64,000 bases of DNA from Thermococcus sp. LS1 (GCF_012027395.1 NZ_SNUJ01000003.1:1-64000); one strand, 5' to 3'. Numbered from the stretch's first letter, positions 27,133 to 35,601 are shown. The notes: a model not told the origin generated them from the letters alone. A program made the numbers and translations.

Positions 27133-27849
27133 ATGGAGTGGAGCGAGTGGGAGCCATTCTACCTGAGAATCATTCGGGAGATGGGATATTCCATTGAGAA
27201 GGACCGCGAAGCAGCCCAGATACTCCGTGCACTTCTTCTTGAGGGAGATGAGTACATCCTGAAGGAGGAACTCGGGGCGATTATCGATAAAAAGGTCTAT
27301 ATCTTTGGCGCCGGTCCGAGCCTCGAGGAGGCCTTAAAGGAGTTTGACTTCTCCGATGGGACGCTCATAGCGGCCGATGGGGCAACTTCCGCACTGCTTG
27401 AGTTCGGCTTGGTTCCAGACATTGTCGTCACTGACCTCGATGGGAGGATCTCTGACTTGAAGATAGCCAACGATAGGGGGGCATTTATGGTAATCCACGC
27501 CCACGGAGACAACATCGATAAGATGAGTGTTTACGTGCCCATTTTCAAGCGAATCCTCGGAACGTGTCAGACCGAACCTCTGGACATCGTCTACAACTTC
27601 GGTGGCTTCACCGACGGTGACAGGGCGGCTTTTCTGGCTGAGGCCTTGGGGGCCGAGGAGGTAGTCCTGGTCGGCTTTGATTTCGGTGAAACGGTCGGCA
27701 GATGGAGCAAACCTGATCTGAAGGAGCACTCGCCGGTGTGGGAGAGCAAGCGAAAGAAGTTCACCTTTGCGAAGGAGCTGCTGGACTGGTTGGCCAAAAA
27801 TGGAAAAGCGAAGATTATCCGGTTCTCCGTCTCAGGTGGGGGAGGATAA
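27133..27849 (+). CDS. mptE: 6-hydroxymethyl-7,8-dihydropterin pyrophosphokinase, MptE type
   Basis: A 238-residue archaeal enzyme (DUF115 fold) that pyrophosphorylates 6-hydroxymethyl-dihydropterin in pterin cofactor synthesis. Hallmarks: KVYIFGAGPSLEEAL near 55-70, LIAADGATSALLEFGLVPDIVVTDLDG near 80-105, MVIHAHGDN near 118, and YNFGGFTDGDRAAFLAEALGAEEVVLVGFDF near 155-185. ATG 27133 lies behind TTTGGTGAG; the longer frame upstream is unsupported. Confidence 0.87.
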   Translation: MEWSEWEPFYLRIIREMGYSIEKDREAAQILRALLLEGDEYILKEELGAIIDKKVYIFGAGPSLEEALKEFDFSDGTLIAADGATSALLEFGLVPDIVVTDLDGRISDLKIANDRGAFMVIHAHGDNIDKMSVYVPIFKRILGTCQTEPLDIVYNFGGFTDGDRAAFLAEALGAEEVVLVGFDFGETVGRWSKPDLKEHSPVWESKRKKFTFAKELLDWLAKNGKAKIIRFSVSGGGG

Positions 27850-27971
27850 CTTTTTTATATTTTCGCTCATCAAATCTCACCCTTTAGAGCGGGATAAGGA
27901 TTTCTGAAAGTCAGCTCTTTAATGGGAAAGCGTTACTCTTTTAAAACCTTAGAGAGATACCATAACTTGTG

Positions 27972-29282
27972 ATGAAGCGCTCAGTTACAGTGAAACTACA
28001 ACCCTCAAAAGAACAGGAAAAAGCGCTCTTTGAGTTAGCTTATGCAACAGCCGTAATCTGGAACAAGCTCAACTATGAACGACTAAAACAATTCAAAGAG
28101 TTCGGTAAAATAGACTTTTTGGGGACTCAACAAGAGGCATATTATCAGTTTAAGGACTGGATTGGTGGCTCAACAGTCCAAACTCTTGCCAGAAAGAATG
28201 CCGAAGCGTGGAGAAGCTTTTTCTCCATCAACAGGAAGAAAAAGTCAGGAGAATTACCAGAATGGTTCAAGCCGAAACCACCGAAATTCATCAGGGAAGA
28301 AAACAGTAGAAAACTGTTCATTATTCCTCTGAGAAACGACCAGTATCGGATTGATTGCAACGTCATAGAGTTAAGACGGCTCGGAAAGTTCGGGCGTTTA
28401 AGGATACAGTTCAAGGGCAGGATTCATTTGAGGGGAAAGCAAGGACGCTTAGAAATAGCCTACAATCCCGTAAAGCGAAAATGGTATGCTCACATTAGCT
28501 TCACGGTAGAAGAGAGATTGTGGGAAGAAAGGTGGGTTAAAGTTCCGAGGGAACCGTTAGGAACTCTCTCAGCGGGCATTGACTTGGGAGTAAACAACTT
28601 AATGGCCGTTTACGTCGAGAATGGTGAAAGCTTTCTCGTGAACGGTAGGCCTCTGAAGAGCATAGCCTTTTACTGGCGAAAGAAAATAGCTGAGTATCAG
28701 TCCAAACTCAACAAGTCGGGAGCTAAAAAGAGCAGGAAGCTCAGAAAGATGCATGAGAGGGCTAAGCTTCAAGCGAGGCATTACATTAACACTGCCGTGA
28801 GGCAAACTGTGGAAAGGCTCTATCATCTTGGAGTTTCAAGAATAGTCGTCGGTTACCCGAAAGGCATCAGTAGGGACTCTGATAAAGGCAGAAAACAGAA
28901 TTACCTACTCTCCCACGTCTGGCGTTTTAACTACGTCATAAAACGCCTTAAAGAGGTTGCTGAAGAGTATGGTATTTCTATTGTAGTTGTTGATGAGGCT
29001 TTTACTTCTCAATCCTGCCCTTTCTGCGGCCAACGCCATCCAAACGGGAGGATTTTCAGAGGTTTGTTTAAGTGCCGTAGAGAGGGTGTTGTTATGAACG
29101 CAGACCTTGTTGGAGCCTTCAACATTTTGAAGAGGGTGGTAAGAACCATAACCCCGAGCCTCTCTGCTTTGTCGGGAGGTAGGGGTAATGGGGGGAAGGC
29201 CCTCCCCGAGGGGCTAAAAAGCCCACCCTTGTTAGGCTTTAATGAAGCCCCTCAAACCTCCCTGCCTTTGGCGAGGGGTTAA
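27972..29282 (+). CDS. tnpB: RNA-guided endonuclease TnpB, IS605 family
   Basis: About 436 residues. RuvC-like catalytic residues look intact: Asp in GIDLGVNNL near 200, Glu in VVVDEAFTSQSCPFCG near 338, Asp in MNADLVGAFNI near 375. The zinc ribbon has CPFC, but the second pair reads FKCRREG, so the fourth Cys is missing. The last 55 residues (after NILKRVVR) are low-complexity, consistent with the frame running over the guide RNA region. TTTTAAAAC at 27937 puts transcription near the GTG/ATG at 27969/27972, so it is likely leaderless. Confidence 0.88.
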   Translation: MKRSVTVKLQPSKEQEKALFELAYATAVIWNKLNYERLKQFKEFGKIDFLGTQQEAYYQFKDWIGGSTVQTLARKNAEAWRSFFSINRKKKSGELPEWFKPKPPKFIREENSRKLFIIPLRNDQYRIDCNVIELRRLGKFGRLRIQFKGRIHLRGKQGRLEIAYNPVKRKWYAHISFTVEERLWEERWVKVPREPLGTLSAGIDLGVNNLMAVYVENGESFLVNGRPLKSIAFYWRKKIAEYQSKLNKSGAKKSRKLRKMHERAKLQARHYINTAVRQTVERLYHLGVSRIVVGYPKGISRDSDKGRKQNYLLSHVWRFNYVIKRLKEVAEEYGISIVVVDEAFTSQSCPFCGQRHPNGRIFRGLFKCRREGVVMNADLVGAFNILKRVVRTITPSLSALSGGRGNGGKALPEGLKSPPLLGFNEAPQTSLPLARG

Positions 29283-29335
29283 TTCGTTGGAACCTGGCTA
29301 AGGCGGGGAGGAGGTCAGACTGCTCCCCTCAGAAC
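29150..29335 (+). ncRNA. Candidate TnpB guide (omega/re) RNA region
   Basis: The tnpB 3' end and following 50 bp are rich in short GC stems: GGGG..GGCCCTCCCC, GGGCT/AGCCC, CCCTGCC/GGCGAGGG and GGGGAG/CTCCCC (29310-29330). In IS605 systems the guide RNA scaffold comes from exactly this right-end segment and the guide is the sequence just beyond the element. No expression evidence is available, and the 3' boundary is a guess. Confidence 0.4.
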
Positions 29336-29396
29336 CGTCCACCCATTGAAAACTCGAAAAATCCTCCGATTGTCCTGAATGTTAAAAAAGAGGGAC

Positions 29397-30224
29397 TCAA
29401 ACGAGGTCCCTCAGCTTCTTCACCTTTCCTGCCTTTATCTCAAGGTAACCGAGCTTCTTCAGGAGGCGAAGGATTTCTTCCAGAGCCTTCGGCGAATAGT
29501 TTATCACGAGGGTTCCCTTCTCGGTGGGTATGGCCATCGGTGAAACCCTCACGAAGCCCTTCACCAGATCCTCCTCGGGAACCTTCTCGTTTTCGAGGGC
29601 CTTGAGGATTTCCCCTGCGAGAATAGCCCTGCCGATTAGCCCGAAGTAGACCTTTAGGAGGTAGTCCTCGGGGAAGTACCTGGCGGCGAGCTTTCCGAGG
29701 GTGTTTATCTTGCGTATGTCGAGCTCGAGAATCTCGAACTCGTACTCCATGGTCAGGTCGGTGAAGGCGAACTGCTTGGCGATTTTCTCGGTGCTCTCCG
29801 GGTTGTGAACGAGGTTGAAGGGGAACTTAAACTCAAACCTAAGCTTGGTGATATCAACACCCTCTTTGAGCTTTATTATCCCGTCGCTGTACTCTATCGC
29901 CTCGTTTCTCGTGAGCTGGTCGAGGATTTCAGCGACCCACGGGCCCTCCTGGATGAGCGTCTCGAATCTCTCGCCAACCTTTATGTGCTCCAGAATGTGG
30001 TTCAGACTCTCCTTGAAGGACAGAAAACCTTCTTTGAGCGCTTCCCTGTCGGCTCCTTCCATGACGTCTATCTGAGCACTTATCTCTTCAAGTGTTCCCT
30101 CGAGAAGATAACCTACGAAGCTCTCGAAGCTCAGTCTCTCATGAAGTTCGAACTTGATACCTTCTCTCTTGAGGTCTTCCAGCAGCGACCTTTTGACCGC
30201 CTCGTTCTTCGTGACGAACCTCAT
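29397..30224 (-). CDS. Conserved archaeal protein of unknown function
   Basis: A 275-residue, mostly alpha/beta soluble protein (MRFVTKNEAVKRSLLEDLKREG, FELHERLSFESFVGYLLEG, LRLLKKLGYLEIKAGKVKKL). No catalytic motif or membrane segment recognised; the C-terminal 60 residues look like a winged helix. ATG 30224 follows GGTGATAGA; the longer frame upstream would overlap the divergent LSm gene and is rejected. Confidence 0.6.
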   Translation of the reverse strand: MRFVTKNEAVKRSLLEDLKREGIKFELHERLSFESFVGYLLEGTLEEISAQIDVMEGADREALKEGFLSFKESLNHILEHIKVGERFETLIQEGPWVAEILDQLTRNEAIEYSDGIIKLKEGVDITKLRFEFKFPFNLVHNPESTEKIAKQFAFTDLTMEYEFEILELDIRKINTLGKLAARYFPEDYLLKVYFGLIGRAILAGEILKALENEKVPEEDLVKGFVRVSPMAIPTEKGTLVINYSPKALEEILRLLKKLGYLEIKAGKVKKLRDLV

Positions 30225-30286
30225 TCTATCACCGAACGGGAAACGATTAAAAGCCTTATAGGTTTTTGGTTTCTGGAGGTGAGGAT

Positions 30287-30502
30287 ATGAGCGAGAGGCA
30301 GTACCTCCTCGACAAGACTCTTGAAACATGGAAGGGTAAGAGGGTGGCCCTAGCCGTAAGCAACGAGCACTCCTTCACGGGAATACTCGAAGACTTCGAC
30401 GAGGAGGTTATCCTCCTGAGGGACGTCGTGGACATAGCCGGAAACAAGGCCAAGGCGTTGATAGTTAAAATCGATGACCTTAACTGGATAATGCTCCTGT
30501 GA
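30287..30502 (+). CDS. Sm-like (LSm) RNA-binding protein
   Basis: A 71-residue protein fitting one LSm fold: Sm1 region KGKRVALAVSNEHSFTGILEDFDEEVILLRDV and Sm2-like KALIVKIDDLNWIML. Archaeal LSm proteins form rings that bind U-rich RNA. ATG 30287 follows GAGGTGAGG. It is 9 nt ahead of mobB and likely in the same operon; the link is not understood. Confidence 0.72.
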   Translation: MSERQYLLDKTLETWKGKRVALAVSNEHSFTGILEDFDEEVILLRDVVDIAGNKAKALIVKIDDLNWIMLL

Positions 30503-30511
30503 GGGGATACT

Positions 30512-31246
30512 ATGAAGGCCGTAGCATTTGTTGGCTACAAAAAGAGTGGAAAAACGGCGACGGTTGAGGCGGTCGCGAGAGTTCTGAAAGAGCGCGGTTA
30601 CAGAGTTGCGATAGCCAAGAGCATGCATGCAGATTTTGACAAAGAGAACAGCGACACCTGGCGCTTCTCAAAGATTGCCGACGCTGTCATCGTGAAGGCC
30701 CACGACACCGATGCGCTCCTCTTCAGGGCCAAGGACATAAATGTCCTCTTTTCAATGGTCAACGCCGATTTTCTTCTGCTGGAGGGCTTTAAATCGGTGC
30801 AGCACTTGCCCAGGGTCATCTGCGCCAGAGACGCCAAGGACGTCCTCGAGCTCAGCGATGGTCTAGCGATAGCGGTGAGCGGGGTCATAGCCGAGAGCGG
30901 AATTGACGAGGTTGATGGATTGCCGGTTATAAACGCCCTCACCGAGCCCGAGAGGCTCGCCGACCTCGTGGAAAAGCGCGCCTTCATGCTGCCCAATATA
31001 GACTGCAGGATGTGTGGGTACAAGTGTGCCGAGATGGCGAGGATGATTGTCAAAGGCGAGAAAACGCTCAACGACTGTGTGGTTCTCAGCTCAAAGCCGA
31101 AGGTCACCGTTAAGATAGACGGCCAGGTTCTTCCGATGAAGGACTGGGTACAGGAGCTCGTCGAGAAGACGATTAAGGGTATGCTCTCGGCCATGAAGGG
31201 CTACAGAGGTGGGAAGAAGATAGAGATAATCATAAGGGAGGATTGA
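30512..31246 (+). CDS. mobB: MobB-like molybdopterin-guanine dinucleotide protein with C-terminal Fe-S motif
   Basis: A 244-residue protein. Residues 1-160 are a P-loop GTPase-like MobB domain: FVGYKKSGKTATVEA (Walker A) and FLLLEGFKSVQHLPR. The C-terminal part has DCRMCGYKCAEMARMIVKGEKTLNDC, a C-x2-C-x3-C...C pattern able to hold a [4Fe-4S] cluster. Thermococcales use pterin cofactors for tungsten enzymes, so it may serve tungstopterin maturation together with moeA (59.0 kb) and mptE-derived pterins; inferred. Confidence 0.8.
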   Translation: MKAVAFVGYKKSGKTATVEAVARVLKERGYRVAIAKSMHADFDKENSDTWRFSKIADAVIVKAHDTDALLFRAKDINVLFSMVNADFLLLEGFKSVQHLPRVICARDAKDVLELSDGLAIAVSGVIAESGIDEVDGLPVINALTEPERLADLVEKRAFMLPNIDCRMCGYKCAEMARMIVKGEKTLNDCVVLSSKPKVTVKIDGQVLPMKDWVQELVEKTIKGMLSAMKGYRGGKKIEIIIRED

Positions 31247-31323
31247 ACCTTTTGAAGTCTCCCAAATCCCACACTTTCGATCCTCTTCCCTCAACATTCT
31301 CTCTTCTTTGACTATATTCGCCA

Positions 31324-31737
31324 TCAGTCCGTAATGCTACCCACAATTTCAACCGGAACTTCCCGCACTTTCTCTCCCTCAAGCACAAAAGCCCTGTAGT
31401 TCCCATTATCATCAACTATCAGCCACACAACTGGCCAGAGCCTCATACCAGGCAGATCATGCCCGCTCGGCCTCGGCGGGCACTTCAAGTGTGAGTGGAA
31501 GATGCCGACGACTTCAAGTCCCCTTTCTTCTGCCTCATCTATGGCCTGCACCATCTCAAGGGGCTCCATTTCAAATCCCGTGGATGAGTTCAGGCGATTG
31601 GTGATGAAGCGAATTTCTTCAACAATAGCCTCCTCTTGTTCCTTCCTCCCAAATAGGAAGCCGCATATTTCGATTTCGGATTTCCTTGCCGTCTCGATAA
31701 TCTGCTTTAGATTTCCTTGTCGAATCGTTAACTTCAT
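31324..31737 (-). CDS. JAMM/MPN+ metalloprotease
   Basis: A 137-residue minimal JAB1/MPN domain. The metal motif is complete: HSHLKCPPRPSGHD (H-S-H-x7-S-x2-D) near 78-91, with the upstream Glu in EIEICGFLFG near 22. Archaeal members remove ubiquitin-like SAMPs or process sulfur carriers. ATG 31737 lies about 26 nt after TTTATAAG on the minus strand, so the mRNA is likely leaderless. An in-frame extension is rejected. Confidence 0.85.
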   Translation of the reverse strand: MKLTIRQGNLKQIIETARKSEIEICGFLFGRKEQEEAIVEEIRFITNRLNSSTGFEMEPLEMVQAIDEAEERGLEVVGIFHSHLKCPPRPSGHDLPGMRLWPVVWLIVDDNGNYRAFVLEGEKVREVPVEIVGSITD

Positions 31738-31801
31738 GTTCGAGAATATGCCCGTTAAGCTTATAAATTTTGGACGAGTGACAGGATTTTGCGGTGGTAA
31801 A

Positions 31802-31951
31802 ATGAAATGGGCCCTCACCCTCCACGGTGGCAAGAACCCTGGCGAAAGGATTGTTTTCCACGCTGAAACCGCCGACGAGGCCAGAAGGGTCGCGGTCAGG
31901 GAACTGAAGCGGAAGGACGCGAGGGTTTTCGAGCTCGAGAAGCTTGAGTGA
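31802..31951 (+). CDS. Small conserved-looking protein, 49 aa
   Basis: A 49-residue protein (MKWALTLHGGKNPGERIVFH, AETADEARRVAVRELKR, ending FELEKLE). A beta-strand followed by one helix; no motif. GGTGG sits 5 nt before the ATG, and codon use matches neighbours. It is divergent from the JAMM gene with partly shared promoter. Function unknown. The following 190 bp (31952-32144) hold no recognised gene until the promoter of the next small gene. Confidence 0.62.
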   Translation: MKWALTLHGGKNPGERIVFHAETADEARRVAVRELKRKDARVFELEKLE

Positions 31952-32086
31952 ATTCTATGTGGTTTTCTTTCTTCTTACTCTTCCCCACGCTGATGCCCAC
32001 ATTTGGGTCCCTTGTAAGTAATAGGCACCAATGCTCACTTTCGGCTGTGGTTTTCCGTTCATTGACGTTCTCAATTGTGCAGCAAT

Positions 32087-32128
32087 GTTTTTAAAAAAGG
32101 TCAAAATTTTCTATCACTCTCAGTGATA
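32087..32128 (+). promoter_or_regulatory. Promoter with palindromic operator for the 49-aa protein gene
   Basis: GTTTTTAAAA at 32087-32096 is a TATA box. About 25 nt downstream lies a perfect palindrome, TATCACT-CTC-AGTGATA (32112-32128), straddling the expected transcription start. This is the classic position for an archaeal repressor operator. The regulator is unknown. Confidence 0.55.
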
Positions 32129-32144
32129 TATTGGGGGTGACCTC

Positions 32145-32294
32145 ATGCTGGCGAGGATAGTCTACTACCGGGCAAACACCCTTCCGGAGGAGCTCGTTAT
32201 TGCAGTTAACAGCATCGAAAAGGCCGAGAAGATTGCAAAGGAGAAGATGGAAGAGTTTAAGGCCGTAGACTTCGAAGTCGAGATGATAGCTTAG
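32145..32294 (+). CDS. Small protein of unknown function, 49 aa
   Basis: A short gene found by hand: MLARIVYYRANTLPEELVIA, VNSIEKAEKIAKEKMEEF, then KAVDFEVEMIA-stop. The middle is an amphipathic charged helix; strands flank it. GGGGGTGA precedes the ATG by five bases and a strong TATA box with palindromic operator lies upstream, so it appears expressed and regulated. No family recognised. Confidence 0.68.
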   Translation: MLARIVYYRANTLPEELVIAVNSIEKAEKIAKEKMEEFKAVDFEVEMIA

Positions 32295-32296
32295 TC

Positions 32297-32420
32297 TCAT
32301 CCTCCGATTTCTATCACATCGACGTTGATTAGCAGCTCTTTAAGCTTGGTAGCTATCTCTTGGCCGCCCCGTTCGAGCGGGCGAGCATGACGACGTCCTC
32401 GTATTTGAGACCAGCTTTTG
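32297..32420 (-). pseudogene. 3' gene remnant with frameshift
   Basis: Minus-strand frames give KAGLKYEDVVMLARSNGA, then, after a shift at the GGGGCGG stretch, GQEIATKLKELLINVDVIEI-GG-stop. Together they look like the last 40 residues of a soluble alpha/beta protein. No start codon or ribosome site is left. The family is not recognised. It lies between the 49-aa gene and a membrane protein gene. Confidence 0.35.
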
Positions 32421-32438
32421 GGCATGCTCAACAGCACG

Positions 32439-32945
32439 CTACCATGCAACTGCTTCCTTGGCATTTTCTAAACCGAACAGGATGAGCACCAGTCCAGTTA
32501 GCGTCGCGGCAAAGTAGACTTTGATGCTGACGAAGTGCATCGGGATTGCGAGTATCAAAATCAGTCCGGCGGTTTTCAGTATCGTCTGTTCGGTCATCTC
32601 GGCAAGCACATCGAGGGTCTTGTAGAGGTAATAGAGCGAGAGCGCCTGCAGGAACAGGAAGACCACGTGAACGCCGTTGTAAACGAGCGGGCTCGTTTCA
32701 ATCGGGGTTATCCCAAGCACTTTCGCCCAGCCAGATATGCCCAGGAATATCTTTGCCACGTAGAGCGGCACAGAGAGGAGGAAGGCAGCTATCGAAAGCC
32801 TAACCGCGCGGCCGAGCTCTTCCCTGCCGAGCTTTTCGAGCGCTCCCCTAAGAAGGAGCAGGCCCACTATAGTGGGGGGGTAGAGGTACATCATGAGAAT
32901 TAGAGTTAGCCCATAGGCTCCCTGGAGCTTTCTTATTACTTCCAT
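32439..32945 (-). CDS. Membrane protein of unknown function, about 5 helices
   Basis: A 168-residue polytopic membrane protein (LTLILMMYLYPPTIVGLLLL, LSIAAFLLSVPLYVAKIFLG, VHVVFLFLQALSLYYLYKTL, AGLILILAIPMHFVSIKVYF, ATLTGLVLILFGL). No conserved charged motif or enzymatic signature. It lies downstream of cdc48 on the same strand, but hairpins with T-rich sequence separate them, so it may have its own promoter. Confidence 0.68.
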   Translation of the reverse strand: MEVIRKLQGAYGLTLILMMYLYPPTIVGLLLLRGALEKLGREELGRAVRLSIAAFLLSVPLYVAKIFLGISGWAKVLGITPIETSPLVYNGVHVVFLFLQALSLYYLYKTLDVLAEMTEQTILKTAGLILILAIPMHFVSIKVYFAATLTGLVLILFGLENAKEAVAW

Positions 32946-32992
32946 AGCATCCCCAGAAAAGATGGTTTCAAAAGGTTAAAAGGTTAGAGGCT

Positions 32993-33051
32993 GGGGCATC
33001 GGCCCCTCGCCCCGCGTGAACTATCGTTCACTGGCTCACGCGCCGCGTGAG
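32993..33051 (-). terminator. Triple-hairpin 3' end of the first cdc48 gene
   Basis: Three adjacent perfect stems: CTCACGC/GCGTGAG (33035-33051, containing the stop codon), GTGAAC-TATC-GTTCAC (33016-33031), and GGGGC-ATCG-GCCCC (32993-33006). On the minus strand they are followed by CTAACCTTTTAACCTTTT. Archaeal termination mainly needs T-runs; the hairpins may instead protect the mRNA 3' end from exonucleases. Confidence 0.5.
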
Positions 33052-35429
33052 TGCTTGAACTGCTCCTGTATCTTCCTGTAGTGCTCCATGGTCTCCTTAC
33101 TCACGCTGGGGCCTATCTTCTTCAGCGCCTCCTCGAAGTCGGCCATTGTAACCTTGACCCTTTGCCTTATCTCGTCCGCCTTCATTCCAGGCTTGATGAC
33201 TCCCTCCTGGAGGGCCTTCCTCATGGCGAGCATGGCAGCCTCCCTGACCACTGCTGCGATATCGGCTCCAGTGTAGCCCTCCGTTCTCCTGGCGAGCTCC
33301 TCGAGGCTGACATCCTCAGCGAGCGGCACGTTCCTGGTGTGCACCTTGAATATCTCCAGTCTGGCCTTCTCGTCTGGCGCTGGCACGAGTATCAGCCTGT
33401 CGAACCTTCCGGGCCTGAGCAGGGCTGGGTCTATGATGTCTGGCCTGTTGGTTGCAGCAATGACAACCACACCGCTGTTCTCGGCTATGCCGTCCATCTC
33501 GGTGAGCAGCTGGTTGATGAGCCTGTCGGTGACCCTGTTCACGTCAGTGCCGCGGCGCGGGGCTATTGCGTCGATCTCATCGATGAATATCACCGTTGGA
33601 GCTGCCTGCCTTGCCTTCCTGAATATCTCGCGGATGTTCTTCTCGCTCTCGCCGACCCACTTGCTGAGCACCTCTGGACCCCTGATGGCGATGAAGTTGG
33701 CCTCGCTCTCAGTAGCGACGGCCTTGGCGAGGAGCGTCTTACCGGTTCCCGGAGGACCGTAAAGGAGTATTCCCTTCGGTGGGGTTATGCCCAGTCCGAG
33801 GAAGGCCTCCGGGTACTTGAGCGGCCACTCGACAGCCTCTTTGAGTTCCTGCTTAACATCTTCAAGGCCACCGATGTCGTCCCAGCGGACGTTCGGGACT
33901 TCGAGGAGCACCTCCCTGAGCGCTGACGGCTCGACCATCTTGAGGGCCTCGTAGAAGTCCCTCTTGGTGACCTTGAGCTCCTCTAGGACCTCCTTCGGTA
34001 TGTGCTCAGCCTCGAAGTCTATCTTGCCCTCCTTGATGAGCCTCCTCAGAGCGGCCATCGCTGCCTCTCTTGCCAGCGCTGCCAGATCAGCTCCAACGAA
34101 GCCGTGGGTCTTCTCAGCGAGCTCCTCCAGCAGGTCGTCGATGAGCTTGACCTTGACCTCATCGTAGAGCCTCTCATCGAGCTCCCTGAGTATCTCCTTG
34201 GCTTCCTCCTCAGTCTTGGCCTTCTCGACTCTCTCGATGGCCCTGTCGATGACGTCTCTGAAGCGCTCGTCACCACGGAGGTTCTCGAGTATCTTCTTGA
34301 CCTTGCTGACCCTGAACTCTGGCTCGATTGGCATCCCTCTGGTGTGTATCTGGAGTATCTCTTTCCTGCCCTGCTTGTCCGGCACACCCACCTCAAGCTC
34401 ACGGTCGAAGCGTCCGGGCCTCCTTAGAGCAGGGTCTATCGCATCGGGCCTGTTGGTAGCGGCAATGACTATGACCTTTCCGCGGCTCTTGAGGCCGTCC
34501 ATCAAAGTCAGCAGCTGGCTGACAACTCTCTTCTCGACTTCGCCGTGGGTCTCTTCTCTCTTGGGAGCAATTGCATCAATCTCGTCTATGAAGATTATCG
34601 CTGGGGCGTTCTCCTCTGCCTCCTTGAATACCTCTCTGAGCCTCTCCTCGCTCTCGCCGTAGTACTTGCTCATTATCTCCGGCCCGTTGATGGCTATGAA
34701 GTGAGCGTTAGCCTCGTTGGCGACGGCCTTAGCGAGGAGCGTCTTTCCAGTTCCAGGTGGACCGTAGAGGAGCACACCCTTCGGCGGCTCGATGCCGAGC
34801 TTCTCGAATATCTCCGGGTGCTTGAGCGGGAGCTCTATCATCTCCCTGACCTTCTGGATGACGTCCTTGAGGCCGCCTATGTCCTCGTAGGTGACGCCGA
34901 GTGCTGCCGTCTTGCTGACCTCCTTGACGGGCTTCTCGCTGACGGTGAAGTCGGTGAACTCGGTTATCTGGACTATACCAGCTGGAGTGGTCGCGGTGAC
35001 GACGAAGGTGAGCTCCTGACCTAGTATACCTACCTTGATGTAGTCTCCCCTGACGACTGGCCTACCGACGAGCCTGCTGTGGAGCCACTCAACGAAGTCG
35101 TGTCCAAAGCGTATCGGCTCGGTCGGGGCAACTATGACCTTCTTGGCTTCCTTGACCTCTGCCTTTCTGACAGTAACCTCGTCGCCAAGTCCAACTCCAG
35201 CGTTCTTCCTGATGGTTCCATCCATTCTGATGATGGAAAGTCCCTCGTCCTCTGGGTACGCTGGCCAAACGACCGCGGCGGTGTTCTTGGTTCCGATGAT
35301 CTCGATGATATCACCCGGCTGGACGCCAATCTCGCGCATGGCTTTCCTGTCTATCCTAACTATCCCTCTTCCAACGTCGCGCTGATATGCAGACGCGACC
35401 TTCAGCTTAGCTTCCCTTTTTTCGGCCAT
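33036..35429 (-). CDS. CDC48/VCP-type AAA+ ATPase (first paralog)
   Basis: A 797-residue unfoldase: N-terminal double-psi barrel/4-alpha-beta substrate domain (1-180), then D1 and D2 AAA modules, each with GPPGTGKT Walker A (near 220 and 555), [10 protein letters not shown] Walker B and NRPD/GRFD regions. It extracts and unfolds proteins for the proteasome. No intein is present at either Walker A, a common insertion site in this family. The tail ends KHSRGA without a proteasome-docking motif. GGAGGTGG precedes the ATG. In P. furiosus the heat-shock regulator Phr is reported to control an adjacent hsp20/AAA pair; the same pair is seen here. Confidence 0.95.
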   Translation of the reverse strand: MAEKREAKLKVASAYQRDVGRGIVRIDRKAMREIGVQPGDIIEIIGTKNTAAVVWPAYPEDEGLSIIRMDGTIRKNAGVGLGDEVTVRKAEVKEAKKVIVAPTEPIRFGHDFVEWLHSRLVGRPVVRGDYIKVGILGQELTFVVTATTPAGIVQITEFTDFTVSEKPVKEVSKTAALGVTYEDIGGLKDVIQKVREMIELPLKHPEIFEKLGIEPPKGVLLYGPPGTGKTLLAKAVANEANAHFIAINGPEIMSKYYGESEERLREVFKEAEENAPAIIFIDEIDAIAPKREETHGEVEKRVVSQLLTLMDGLKSRGKVIVIAATNRPDAIDPALRRPGRFDRELEVGVPDKQGRKEILQIHTRGMPIEPEFRVSKVKKILENLRGDERFRDVIDRAIERVEKAKTEEEAKEILRELDERLYDEVKVKLIDDLLEELAEKTHGFVGADLAALAREAAMAALRRLIKEGKIDFEAEHIPKEVLEELKVTKRDFYEALKMVEPSALREVLLEVPNVRWDDIGGLEDVKQELKEAVEWPLKYPEAFLGLGITPPKGILLYGPPGTGKTLLAKAVATESEANFIAIRGPEVLSKWVGESEKNIREIFRKARQAAPTVIFIDEIDAIAPRRGTDVNRVTDRLINQLLTEMDGIAENSGVVVIAATNRPDIIDPALLRPGRFDRLILVPAPDEKARLEIFKVHTRNVPLAEDVSLEELARRTEGYTGADIAAVVREAAMLAMRKALQEGVIKPGMKADEIRQRVKVTMADFEEALKKIGPSVSKETMEHYRKIQEQFKHSRGA

Positions 35430-35499
35430 TATTTACCACCTCCAACTTTTCATGACCGATGATCTTGATTTTTGCAGCTTGATTTTATCTGGGGTTGCA

Positions 35500-35601
35500 G
35501 GGGGCGGAGCCCCCTCAGGAGTTTAAGGAAAGGCGGGGTTGTGGGGCGAAGCCCCACTACGGGGGGTTTGATGGTAGAGGAAGATAAGGGGGTGCCCCCT
35601 T
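35500..35601. repeat. Three stacked GC-rich hairpins between hsp20 and cdc48
   Basis: Perfect stems GGGGGC-GGA-GCCCCC (35500-35514), GTGGGGC-GAA-GCCCCAC (35541-35557) and AAGGGGG-TG-CCCCCTT (35586-35601) lie in the roughly 190-bp gap. The first two share the core GGGGC-rich stem with a purine triloop, suggesting a repeated unit. They may limit read-through from hsp20 into cdc48, protect the hsp20 mRNA end, or be a REP-like dispersed repeat. Confidence 0.6.

Larger units (their letters stand above)
27880..29335 (+). mobile_element. IS200/IS605-type element with TnpB only (no TnpA)
   Basis: A tnpB gene with its structured 3' region, with no Y1 transposase (tnpA) next to it, so it is a non-autonomous or degraded IS605-group unit. 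The left end probably lies in 27850-27968, where AGAGC (27886-27890) and GCTCT (27914-27918) could form a weak end hairpin. The right end probably lies shortly after the GGGGAG/CTCCCC hairpin at 29310-29330. Exact ends are not determinable by eye; IS605 elements leave no target duplication. Confidence 0.6.

Noticed and set aside
27850-27968. Firm left boundary of the IS605 element
   Set aside because: Only a weak 5-bp hairpin is visible; boundary cannot be set without an empty-site comparison.
31952-32144. Possible ncRNA or gene remnant in the 190-bp gap
   Set aside because: No paired boxes, no stable stems and no coherent reading frame apart from the promoter of the next small gene.
33051-35024. 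Several long plus-strand ORFs opposite cdc48
   Set aside because: Mirror frames of a GC-rich coding gene; same pattern repeats opposite the second cdc48.
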